A stretch of 64,000 nucleotides of DNA, taken from assembly GCF_900100275.1 (NCBI RefSeq), contig NZ_FNET01000028.1:1-64000 (forward strand), in the 5' to 3' direction. This stretch comes from Lentzea albidocapillata subsp. violacea. Lineage in GTDB: Bacteria > Actinomycetota > Actinomycetes > Mycobacteriales > Pseudonocardiaceae. Below the pieces are notes generated by a model. That model did no database searches. It saw nothing but the letters and a program-made list of their open reading frames with translations, and was not told the origin of the DNA. The translations under genes were made by a program, and so were the position numbers. Of this stretch, positions 48,913 to 57,037 are shown piece by piece. Position 1 is the stretch's first letter, and every line of letters starts with the position of its first letter.

Positions 48913-49991
48913 CGCGCCAGTTCCTCCTCGACGACGTCCGCGGCGAACGTGCTGCCGCCCGCCAGGTGAATCATGCGCCGCATGTCCTTCACCCGCGCGG
49001 AAATCGCGGAATCCGACGCCAGCTGACTTACCAACGAGCGCACGCCCTCCACGGTCACCGTGTCGAGCAGCACACCGAGCCCCAGCTCCTCGATCCGCTG
49101 GCCGTGCAGCCGCTGGTCGGTCATGTGCGGTACGACGATCATCGGGACGCCGTGGTGCAGGGCCTCCATCACCCCTCCCATGCCGCCGCGCGTCACGAAC
49201 ACGCTGGCGTGCTTCAACACCGCGAGCTGCGGCACCTCGTCGTGGGTCTCGACGTTCATCGCGGGACTCAGAACCTTGCCCTTCGTGACAAGGTGCCACG
49301 GCATTCCCCGCGCGGCGTCCGCGCAGACCTGCGTGCCCGTCGTCGCGAGCACCACCGGCCTGTCGGGCGGAGGTTCCCACGTGTCCTGGAATGCGCGTTC
49401 GGTCAGGCACGGCCCGGTGAAGGCGACGTGCTCGCCGAACGTGTGGCCCTCCGGCTGGAACTCCCTGGGGAACAGGGCGATCCGGCGGCGCGCGCCCGAG
49501 ACGAACTCCGGCAGCGAGCAGCCGAGGAAGCCGTGCACCCTGGTGAAGAACCCGATCGCGGCCCGGTCGAACCGGCGCGGCGGCACCACCGCGGCGCCGA
49601 GCGACCAGTGCGTGTTGCTGGTCAGGAGCATTTCCAGCAGCACGTTCGGCACGTCCAGCCGGTGCGCGATGACGCCGCCGGACCAGGCCGCGATGTCCCA
49701 CACCACCAGGTCCGGCCGGTCGGCGCGGAACGTGGGCTCGAGCTGGGGCAGCGCCGACTCGGCCTCGGCGAGCGCGAGCTGTGCGGCCTCGTAGAGCGAC
49801 GCCGGCAGCGCGTCAGGAAGCGTTGGCTCGTAAGGGATCGCGGTCGCGCCGCACTCGGTGACGGCGGGGGCGAACCGGGTGGGCGCCGGGCAGCTCACCC
49901 GATGGCCGCGGCGCACGAGTTCGGCGATCACCCCGAGGGCGGGCAGGACGTGCCCGCGCTCAGGCATGAGGAAGATCGCGATGTGCGCCAC
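48909..49991 (-). CDS. UDP/MGT-type glycosyltransferase
   Basis: A 360-residue GT-B glycosyltransferase (family 1, MGT-like). The N-terminal acceptor domain begins IAIFLMPERGHVLPALGVIA. The C-terminal donor domain has VFVTRGGMGGVMEALHHGVPM and PHMTDQRLHGQRIEELGLG, the region that binds the nucleotide sugar. Such enzymes glycosylate macrolides, phenolics or carotenoids, but no target is nearby. The gene for an HD protein overlaps its 3' end. Confidence 0.88.
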   Translation of the reverse strand: MAHIAIFLMPERGHVLPALGVIAELVRRGHRVSCPAPTRFAPAVTECGATAIPYEPTLPDALPASLYEAAQLALAEAESALPQLEPTFRADRPDLVVWDIAAWSGGVIAHRLDVPNVLLEMLLTSNTHWSLGAAVVPPRRFDRAAIGFFTRVHGFLGCSLPEFVSGARRRIALFPREFQPEGHTFGEHVAFTGPCLTERAFQDTWEPPPDRPVVLATTGTQVCADAARGMPWHLVTKGKVLSPAMNVETHDEVPQLAVLKHASVFVTRGGMGGVMEALHHGVPMIVVPHMTDQRLHGQRIEELGLGVLLDTVTVEGVRSLVSQLASDSAISARVKDMRRMIHLAGGSTFAADVVEEELAR

Positions 49992-50043
49992 AGAAGAGAC
50001 TAACGCTGGTCGATTCCCAGTGGTTCAAAGAGCTTTGTTTGTC

Positions 50044-52308
50044 CTACCTTTTGTCGTAGGGCCGTTCCGGCCAGTGGTGCTTGGGATATCTGCCCTTCAG
50101 CTCACTGCGGACCCGCAGGTAGCCGTTGCGCCAGAACGACCTGAGGTCGCTGGTCACGGCGGTGGGACGGCCGGCGGGGGAGAGCAGGTGCACCACCACC
50201 GGAATTCCGGCGATCTGCGGCGTGTCCGCCCATTTCATGGCGTCCTGGATGCGAACGGAGAGCACGGGCTGGTCCTGCGTGTAATCGACCTTGCCCTGAC
50301 CGATGCGTTCCGGGGCGAGTTTGTCGAACTCCGCGGCCTCGGGCCACGGCAGCAGACTTCTCAGCAACGCCGTCGTGTCGATCTTGGCCAGGTCGGAGCG
50401 TTTCTTCGCCTTGCCGAGGTCGAGCGCGCGGATCAGGTGCTCGTCGTCGACGCTCGGCCAGTCGCGGGTCCGGTGCAGGAACGCCATCCGCTCGCGCAGG
50501 CGGAGGGCGGTGTCGGTCCACTTGAGCAGGCTCAGGCCCTCGGCTTCCAGGCCGAGGCGGAGTGCCTGCTGCGACTTGGCGAGATCGTTGAGTGGGCGTT
50601 CGTCGAGGGTGATCGCGCCGAGCTTGCGGACCTCGTTCGCGATGACGTCGCCGTTCCACCGTATGTCGTCGACCGTGTGCACGAGAGCCTGGGCCGCGGT
50701 GACGGCGAGTTCCTCGTCGGCCGGGGCAGCGAGGCGGATGCGGCCGTGCTTGCTGCCCGGCTCGCGGTCGGCGATCGCGACCGCGAGCCACTTGGCGTGC
50801 GAGTCGGTGTGCTCGACGGCCGTGCCGTTCGCCATCAGGTAGACGTTGCTGTTCTTGGACCGGCGTTTCGCCAGCCGTTCCGGGTAGGCGAGGGCGACGA
50901 CGAGCGCGGGGTCGCCGTTGCCTGCCGGGTTCGTGCCCAGCTTCTCCAGCTTCTTGGCTTCCTTACGCCACTTGCCCGGTGCCTTCAGCGCGGTCGCGAG
51001 GTCGCTCGTGGAGGGGTGCGTGCTGTCGTCGAGCAGCGCCACGACCTCGGCGGCGGTCCGGTTGCCCGCGAGCGCGCTGCCGTCGATGAGCGCACGGCCG
51101 AGCCGCGGGTGCAGGCCGACGCTCGCGATGCGGTCGCGGCGGCCGGGTTCGAGCGCGCCGATGGCGTCGAGGGTCTCCTGCGCCGCCTTGAGCGCGCCCT
51201 CCGGAGGGGCGTCCCACCAGTTCAGGCCGCTGCCGTCCGGGGTGCCCCACACCGCCAGTTCGAGGGCGAGCCTGGTCAGGTCGGCGGTCTTGATCTCCGG
51301 TTCCGGGTAGCGGGGCAGCGTCGAGTGCTCGTGTTCCGGCCAGCAGCGGTAGACGCGGCCCGGCGCTTCACGGCCGGCACGTCCGGCTCGTTGCTCGGCG
51401 ACGGCCTGGGAGACGCGGATCGTGGCGAGACCCGCGAGACCCCTGCGGTGGTCCACGCGCGGGACTCGGGCGAGTCCGGCGTCGACGACCGCTCGCACGC
51501 CGGGGACGGTGAGGCTGGACTCGGCGATGCTCGTGGCGAGCACTACCCGTTGATTGTTGCCGCGTTTGAGGGCCGCGTCCTGGGTCTGGGCGTTGAGCTG
51601 GCCGTGCAGGACCACGGTCTCGGCCCTGAGCAGGCTCGCGGTCCGGTTGATCTCCCTGACGCCGGGCAGGAACGCCAGCACGTCACCATCTACTTCGGAC
51701 AGTGCTTTGTTGATGGCCCTCGCGACCGTGGTCTCGATGTGCTCGTTGCGCGCGGGCGGGACGTAGGTGATCTGCGTCGGGAACATGCGCGACTCGGTGT
51801 GCAGGACCGGGGCGTTGAGGAGGTCCGAGAGTCGTTGTGAGGCAACGGTCGCGCTCGTGGCGAGGAGTTTGAGGTCCGGGCGCAGGCCGGCCTTGGCGTC
51901 CAGGAGGAGCGCGAGCAGGAGGTCGGCGTCGAGGTGGCGTTCGTGGCACTCGTCCAGCAGGACCGTGCCGACGCCCTTCAGCTCCTGGTCGTGCTGGAGC
52001 CTGCGGACGAGAAGACCGCTGGTCACGACCTCGATGCGGGTGTGCCTGCTGGTCTTGCGGTCGCCCCGGACCGAGTAGCCCACGGTGTGGCCGACCGGTT
52101 CGCCCAGCAGGCTCGCCATGCGTGCCGCGGCGGCTCTCGCGGCGATCCTGCGTGGTTCGGCGACGACGACCCTGCCTTCGAGCGCGAGGGGGACCAGCGT
52201 CGTCTTGCCTGTTCCGGGCGGTGCGACGAGCACGGCTGCTCCGTGTTCGTCGAGTTTCTCGATGAGCTCGGGGAGAACGGATTTCACCGGGAGGTCAGGC
52301 AGGTCCAC
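50044..52308 (-). CDS. hrpB: ATP-dependent helicase HrpB
   Basis: A 754-residue DEAH-type helicase from GTG 52308 (an open frame extends to 52350). Walker A is APPGTGKTTLVPLAL near the N terminus, the DECH motif is in VLLDECHERHLDADLLLALL, and motif VI residues are in AVAEQRAGRAGREAPGRVYR. The C-terminal HrpB domain has NGYLRVRSELKGRYPKHHWP. The function in actinobacteria is unclear. It is divergent from the GNAT gene. Confidence 0.93.
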   Translation of the reverse strand: MDLPDLPVKSVLPELIEKLDEHGAAVLVAPPGTGKTTLVPLALEGRVVVAEPRRIAARAAAARMASLLGEPVGHTVGYSVRGDRKTSRHTRIEVVTSGLLVRRLQHDQELKGVGTVLLDECHERHLDADLLLALLLDAKAGLRPDLKLLATSATVASQRLSDLLNAPVLHTESRMFPTQITYVPPARNEHIETTVARAINKALSEVDGDVLAFLPGVREINRTASLLRAETVVLHGQLNAQTQDAALKRGNNQRVVLATSIAESSLTVPGVRAVVDAGLARVPRVDHRRGLAGLATIRVSQAVAEQRAGRAGREAPGRVYRCWPEHEHSTLPRYPEPEIKTADLTRLALELAVWGTPDGSGLNWWDAPPEGALKAAQETLDAIGALEPGRRDRIASVGLHPRLGRALIDGSALAGNRTAAEVVALLDDSTHPSTSDLATALKAPGKWRKEAKKLEKLGTNPAGNGDPALVVALAYPERLAKRRSKNSNVYLMANGTAVEHTDSHAKWLAVAIADREPGSKHGRIRLAAPADEELAVTAAQALVHTVDDIRWNGDVIANEVRKLGAITLDERPLNDLAKSQQALRLGLEAEGLSLLKWTDTALRLRERMAFLHRTRDWPSVDDEHLIRALDLGKAKKRSDLAKIDTTALLRSLLPWPEAAEFDKLAPERIGQGKVDYTQDQPVLSVRIQDAMKWADTPQIAGIPVVVHLLSPAGRPTAVTSDLRSFWRNGYLRVRSELKGRYPKHHWPERPYDKR

Positions 52309-52354
52309 ATCGGTGAGTGTGTCAGGGTGGGAGGTATGTGGAAGGACCACCGCG

Positions 52355-53164
52355 TTGGTTGACCCGTTGCGCGACCCGGACGACCCGGAGCTGCTCGACC
52401 CCTACCAGTCCCGCTCGCTGGCGATTCTGGTGGAGGGAGCGCGGCTCGCGTCCGGTGCCGTCCGGTACGGCAAGGTGGGCAAGGTCGGCAGCGCCGCCGT
52501 GGTGGTCAACCGGGAGAACCCGCTGCCGTCGGGCAACTTCGCGTGCGCGCTGGACGGCTCGTCGGTCGAGGTCGCGTCGACGTTGCTGCAGCTCGAACAC
52601 ACCTTCGCCGCGGTCGGGCGCGCGGAGGCCGTCGTGTACGCCTCACCGACCACGGTGGACGAGATCGAGGGCATCGCCGACGACTCGGGCTGGTACGCGG
52701 TCGAGGAGTTGCTGACCGTGGTTCACCGCGGGCCTGCTTCGGTGGCGGAGGGAGTGCGGCCCGCGGCCGACGCGGACATTCCCGGGATCGTCGAACTGCT
52801 GTCCGACGAGCTCGTCGGCAACCGTGAACGGCTGGGCCGCTGGCTCGGGCATCGATTGGACGACCCGCGGTGTTCGATCCTGGTGATGGAGGACGGCGAC
52901 CGGATCGGCGGATTCGTGTCGGGATTCGCTGAGCGCGGTGTGGGTCTGGTCGAGCAGTGCGTGGTGCGTCCGGCGCGGCGGCGCCGGGGTGTCGGGCGGT
53001 CACTGGTGGTGTCCGCTGCCGCGGTTCTGCGTTCGTCGGGCGCGATGTTGGTCGCGTCACAGGTGGACGAGGGTCCGGGGGAGCGGTTCGCCGAGGCGTG
53101 CGGGTTCGTTGCGGCGTATCCGGTGACTGCCTATGTACGCAGAGTGGATGAGCTGCTCGACTGA
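52355..53164 (+). CDS. GNAT family acetyltransferase with N-terminal extension
   Basis: A 269-residue protein from TTG 52355, preceded by RBS ggaagga. The C-terminal GNAT domain has VEQCVVRPARRRRGVGRSLV (acetyl-CoA loop RRRRGVG), and VDEGPGERFAEACGFVAAYP at its end. The N-terminal ~110 residues (LDPYQSRSLAILVEGARLAS...) are a second, degenerate lobe. Upstream GTG 52319 is a possible alternative start. The stop is 51 bases before the MFS gene. Confidence 0.8.
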   Translation: MVDPLRDPDDPELLDPYQSRSLAILVEGARLASGAVRYGKVGKVGSAAVVVNRENPLPSGNFACALDGSSVEVASTLLQLEHTFAAVGRAEAVVYASPTTVDEIEGIADDSGWYAVEELLTVVHRGPASVAEGVRPAADADIPGIVELLSDELVGNRERLGRWLGHRLDDPRCSILVMEDGDRIGGFVSGFAERGVGLVEQCVVRPARRRRGVGRSLVVSAAAVLRSSGAMLVASQVDEGPGERFAEACGFVAAYPVTAYVRRVDELLD

Positions 53165-53215
53165 GTTACTTAGTTGCCGCGTGACATATCCTTAGCAGGG
53201 CTAAGGGGAGGCTTT

Positions 53216-54502
53216 GTGCGCGAGCGGTTGCCGGTCGAGGTGTGGGTTCTGGTCGCGGCGAGTTTCATCATCGCCGTGGGGTTCGGGATCGTGGCACCCG
53301 TTCTGCCGGTGTATGCGGCCTCGTTCGGCGTCGGTCATACCGCTGTCGCGGCTCTGATCAGCGCTTTCGCGTTCGTCCGGCTGGCGTTCGCGCCGATGAG
53401 CGGCAAGCTCGTCAACCGCTTCGGCGAGCCTCGGGTGTACATCGTCGGGATCTTGATCGTGGCGGTCGGAACCGCGATGTCCGGGTTCTCGACGAGCTAC
53501 GCCGAGATGCTGTCGTGGCGCGCGCTGGCCGGTGTCGGGTCGACCATGTTCACGGTCGCCGCTCTCGGGCTGCTGATCCGGATCACGCCGGCGCCGATGC
53601 GCGGGCGGGCGTCCGGGATGTGGGCGGCGGGGTTCCTGGTCGGCAACATCGCCGGTCCGATCGTCGGCGCCGGGCTCGTACCGTTCGGGCTGTGGGTGCC
53701 GTTCGTGTCGTACGGCGTGTTGCTGTGCGTCGCGGCGCTCTTCGTCTGGATCTTCCTCCGGCGGTCGACGCTGGTGGCACTGGACAGGACCAACACCGAA
53801 GTGCCCATGACGGTGCGTGAGGCGGTGCGGCACCCCGCTTACCGGGCGACGCTGGCGTCCGGCTTCGCGAACGGCTGGGCCGTGTTCGGTGTACGGATCT
53901 CGCTGGTGCCGGTGTTCGTCATCGAGGCGCTGGAACACAGCGCCGCCGTGGCGGGCATCTCGATGTCGGTGTTCGCCGCCGGCAACGCCGCGATGCTGTT
54001 CCTGTCCGGCAGGATCGCCGACACGCGCGGCCGCAAGCCCGTCGCCATCGCCGGCCTGATCATCAGCGGCCTCGCCACCATCTGGATGGGCTTCACCGGC
54101 GACCTCTGGACGTTCATGGCGGCGTCGCTGATCGCGGGTGCGGGCGCCGGCCTCCTGAACCCTCCGCAGAACGCCGTGGTGGCCGACGTCATCGGCGCGC
54201 GCGGCAAGGGCGGACCCGTCCTCGCGGGCTTCCAGATGGTCACGGACCTGGGCGCGATCATCGGACCGATGGCCGCGGGCCTGCTGGCCGACTCGTTCGG
54301 CTTCGGAGCGTCGTTCGCCATCACCGGCGCCTCCCTGCTGCTGGCGGTGGGCTTCTGGTTCGTCGCCCCCGAGACCCTGCCCACACATGAGGAGGAGCAC
54401 ACGGCCGCCGCGGTGGCGCCGGAGTGCGGCTGCCTGGACGAAAGCGCCGAGATCCCGACCGGCGAACGGGTCGGCGGCAAGCCACGTCACCCAGAAGCGT
54501 GA
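53216..54502 (+). CDS. MFS transporter
   Basis: A 428-residue protein with 12 predicted helices, from GTG 53216 behind RBS aaggggag. The family motif appears as PMSGKLVNRFGEPRVYIVGI after helix 2 and GRIADTRGRKPVAIAGLIIS in the second half. Proton-driven drug or metabolite efflux is most likely. The C-terminal tail is cytoplasmic with a Cys pair (ECGCLDE). A longer frame to 53174 is less likely. Confidence 0.9.
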   Translation: MRERLPVEVWVLVAASFIIAVGFGIVAPVLPVYAASFGVGHTAVAALISAFAFVRLAFAPMSGKLVNRFGEPRVYIVGILIVAVGTAMSGFSTSYAEMLSWRALAGVGSTMFTVAALGLLIRITPAPMRGRASGMWAAGFLVGNIAGPIVGAGLVPFGLWVPFVSYGVLLCVAALFVWIFLRRSTLVALDRTNTEVPMTVREAVRHPAYRATLASGFANGWAVFGVRISLVPVFVIEALEHSAAVAGISMSVFAAGNAAMLFLSGRIADTRGRKPVAIAGLIISGLATIWMGFTGDLWTFMAASLIAGAGAGLLNPPQNAVVADVIGARGKGGPVLAGFQMVTDLGAIIGPMAAGLLADSFGFGASFAITGASLLLAVGFWFVAPETLPTHEEEHTAAAVAPECGCLDESAEIPTGERVGGKPRHPEA

Positions 54503-54548
54503 TTGCGCGCTCAGCTTTCTTTTAGTTTGTGTCGCTACCCTCGTCGCC

Positions 54549-55331
54549 GTGGGTGGAGCAGAGCGCAGTGCGCGGAAGAAGAAGCAGGCCGCGCGTGAGG
54601 TGGTCCAGGCCCGTTCGTCGGGCTCCGACCGCACCAAGGTAATCGCGGGCATCGCCGTAGTGGCGGTGCTGGCCGTCGCCGTCATCGGCTACGTCGTCTT
54701 CCAGCAGATGAAGCCGTCCACATCAACGACGGACGCCATCCCGCTGGCCCCAGCGGACCACACGATCTCGGCCCCGGCCGTCCGCGACGGCGGCACCGTA
54801 CTCGTCGGCAAGGACACGGCCACCGTGACCATCGACGTGTACGAGGACTTCCTGTGCCCGATCTGCGGCACGTTCGAGAAGACCTACGGCACCGACATCA
54901 AGAAGGCCGTCGAGGACGGCAAGGTCAAGGTCCGCTACCACATCCTGCCGATGCTCAACCGCCTCTCGTCGCCGGAGGGCTACTCGACGGACTCGGCCAA
55001 CGCCGCCCTGTGCGTGGCCGACGACGGCAAGTTCAACGCGTTCCACGCGGCGCTGTTCAACAAGCAGCCAGAAGAAGGCGAAGCCGGCTACACCAAGGAC
55101 CAGCTCATCAAGCTGGGCAAGGAAGTCGGCGTCACGTCAGCCTCCTTCGAGTCGTGCGTGCAGAACCAGACCTACAAGTCGCAGCTGGACGAGCTGATGT
55201 CCAAGACCAGCAACGACCCCGCCCTCCGCGACGCCGAGTCGGGCCGCTTCCGCGGCACGCCCAGCGTCGCCTCCGGCGGCAAGCTCGTCGACCTGGACAA
55301 CAAGAACTGGCTTTCCGACCTGGCCAAGTAA
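54549..55331 (+). CDS. Membrane-anchored DsbA-like thioredoxin-fold protein
   Basis: A 260-residue protein from GTG 54549. A short basic cytoplasmic N terminus and one helix (VIAGIAVVAVLAVAVIGYVVF, ~31-51) anchor a DsbA-type domain. The redox motif is CPIC at 103-106 in YEDFLCPICGTFEKTYG, followed by the helical insert (NRLSSPEGYSTDSANAALC) and cis-Pro region FRGTPSVASGGK. It is predicted to form or isomerise disulfides outside the membrane, as do actinobacterial DsbA/MDSB-type proteins. Confidence 0.9.
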   Translation: MGGAERSARKKKQAAREVVQARSSGSDRTKVIAGIAVVAVLAVAVIGYVVFQQMKPSTSTTDAIPLAPADHTISAPAVRDGGTVLVGKDTATVTIDVYEDFLCPICGTFEKTYGTDIKKAVEDGKVKVRYHILPMLNRLSSPEGYSTDSANAALCVADDGKFNAFHAALFNKQPEEGEAGYTKDQLIKLGKEVGVTSASFESCVQNQTYKSQLDELMSKTSNDPALRDAESGRFRGTPSVASGGKLVDLDNKNWLSDLAK

Positions 55332-55556
55332 GCCCTTCGTTGCGGCGCCTGGTCCCGGTGTGTCCGGGGCCGGGCGTTGTCGCGTTTTGTGCCGCACGTT
55401 CGATCTTCGGGGTGGGTGGTGCTGCTTGGGTTCCACCGGGTCCTACCAGGCCGGATGCGCCTTGGATACCCCCGATTTTTATCTTGTGGCACGGGTGTTG
55501 TACGGTATTGCCACACGAGAACGACGGGGAAACCCGGCGGGAACGTGGACCTTCAA

Positions 55557-55629
55557 GGGGCTGTGGCGCAGCTGGTAGCGCATCACACTGGCAGTGTGAG
55601 GGTCAGGGGTTCGAGTCCCCTCAGCTCCA
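55557..55629 (+). tRNA. tRNA-Ala (GGC)
   Basis: A 73-base cloverleaf. Acceptor stem ggggctg/cagctcc (one wobble pair), anticodon stem tcaca/tgtga with loop ctggcag giving anticodon GGC, and T-arm cagggg/ccccc-type pairing around ttcgagt. CCA is not encoded. It lies at the left edge of the defence/AICE-like region, a typical insertion site for integrative elements. Confidence 0.95.
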
Positions 55630-55649
55630 CAATTTAATACAGCATACGA

Positions 55650-55696
55650 ATCGCCCACTGACCTGCGCAAACAGGCTCGGTGGGCGATCTTGTTTT
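55650..55696 (+). terminator. Terminator after tRNA-Ala
   Basis: The arms atcgcccac / gtgggcgat (8-9 bp) with inner pairing cctg/cagg are followed by a T-rich run (cttgttttt). Confidence 0.8.
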
Positions 55697-56174
55697 TCTG
55701 TCCCAAGTGGACGGTGGTATCGCCAACTGGAGCAAAACTGGAGCACGGTCCCGATCTGGGCGAAATAGGGTCACGTGTTTGCTCCAGGTCCGGCCACCCG
55801 GTCGGGTGGTAGTCCACAAACCTTTTGCTCGCCCGCTGACGCGTCGGTGATGCCGTCTGGTATGACGCCGATGCCGTGCCCGTCACATGCGGGCACCGTG
55901 CGTTTGCGGGCTGGCGCGTGCGTGATCGTGGCGGGCGGGCGTTGTCATCCGACGTATCGCTCGGTGTCGACTGAACGGGGCGACTGCCGTCCTGTCCTCA
56001 TGTTGCTTGGAAGGTGCGATTTGCGCCGGTAGCTGGTGACCAACTTGGTCCCAGCCTTGTGGTGCCCTCGGCAGGGCTATACACAGACGGTCCCGCGCCT
56101 GACCAGCGAGTTTCCGGCGGAATGCTGGTGATCGAGGGCAGTTTCCTGGTTGATTACCCTGGAGGCGGTGCCTG
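55697..56174. other. Intergenic stretch after tRNA-Ala
   Basis: No convincing gene. Open frames overlapping the tRNA on the - strand (with RTPDPH) are antisense tRNA translations. I did not find a copy of the tRNA 3' end elsewhere in the window, so no right attachment site is seen. Confidence 0.5.
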
Positions 56175-56999
56175 ATGGCCAGCTCAGGGCACATCTCGGT
56201 GACGGGCACAGACGTCGTCGTGCGGGCCGTCACGGTGATCATGGGGACGGTCGTGGGGCTCACCTTCCTGTTCGGCTTCGGCAACGTGCTGAGCTTGGGC
56301 CTTCGGCTAGGGGTGCCGATTTGGGTGGCGCCGCTTGTCGCCCCCGCGGTGGACCTCTCGATCCTTGGCCTCTTGCTCGCCATCCGGCACCTCGCACTCG
56401 CTGGAGCCTCCGACGAAGTTCTACGTCCAGCACGTCGCTTGTTGATGTTCGCGAGCGCGGTCACGTTGGCGTTGAACGTGGCAGACCCGGTCGTGGCTGA
56501 CGAGTACGGCAAGGCGGCGTTCGACGCCGTCGGGCCCCTGCTACTGATTGGTTGGGCAGAGGTTGGCCCCAGGGTGCTGCAGGCGATCAAGGTCGCTGCC
56601 CCGTCGATTGATGCTGGTTGTGCCGGCGTCGACTGCCAGCGCAACCAGCTTGAGGAAGCGGAGGAGCGTGGCTCGCAGTTGAACGAAGTCGAGCGCGTAG
56701 AGCCGGGTCCCGAGCAGCCGCGTGCGCGGGCGACTCACGGTTATCCGATAGAGGCGTACCTCGACAGGGCGAGAGTCGAGGATGCAGATCATCGTGCCCT
56801 TCATCAGAAGCCGATCTCTGCCGACAACCTGCGGGCGCGGTTGCGGATCGGTGCCGCTCCTGCCCGGCAGCTCGTCAAGATCGTCCGAGACGAGTTCGAC
56901 GAGCAGGTGCGTAGCCGCATCAGTGAGGTTGGCGCAGCCATCGAGGCGCTCGATTTCAGCAGGGAGAACCTTCAGCTCCGTCGACGCGAACGGGTCTAA
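56175..56999 (+). CDS. DUF2637 (SpdB-like) membrane protein
   Basis: A 274-residue protein. Four hydrophobic segments are seen in the first ~140 residues: VVRAVTVIMGTVVGLTFLFG, VAPLVAPAVDLSILGLLLAI, LLMFASAVTLALNVADPV, FDAVGPLLLIGWAEV. A hydrophilic Arg-rich C-terminal part follows. DUF2637 proteins (SpdB-like) occur in actinobacterial conjugative elements (AICEs) and plasmids and help in plasmid spread between hyphae. It is the only transfer-type gene seen here, so it is probably an element remnant. Confidence 0.82.
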   Translation: MASSGHISVTGTDVVVRAVTVIMGTVVGLTFLFGFGNVLSLGLRLGVPIWVAPLVAPAVDLSILGLLLAIRHLALAGASDEVLRPARRLLMFASAVTLALNVADPVVADEYGKAAFDAVGPLLLIGWAEVGPRVLQAIKVAAPSIDAGCAGVDCQRNQLEEAEERGSQLNEVERVEPGPEQPRARATHGYPIEAYLDRARVEDADHRALHQKPISADNLRARLRIGAAPARQLVKIVRDEFDEQVRSRISEVGAAIEALDFSRENLQLRRRERV

Positions 57000-57037
57000 C
57001 GGTGTTCGAGTCGAGGTGGGTGTTGCAGAGAACGGAG

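Noticed and set aside
55479..55886. 135-residue frame on the - strand across tRNA-Ala, with EGTRTPDPHTASVMRYQL
   Set aside because: This is the antisense translation of a tRNA gene and a well-known false ORF of databases.
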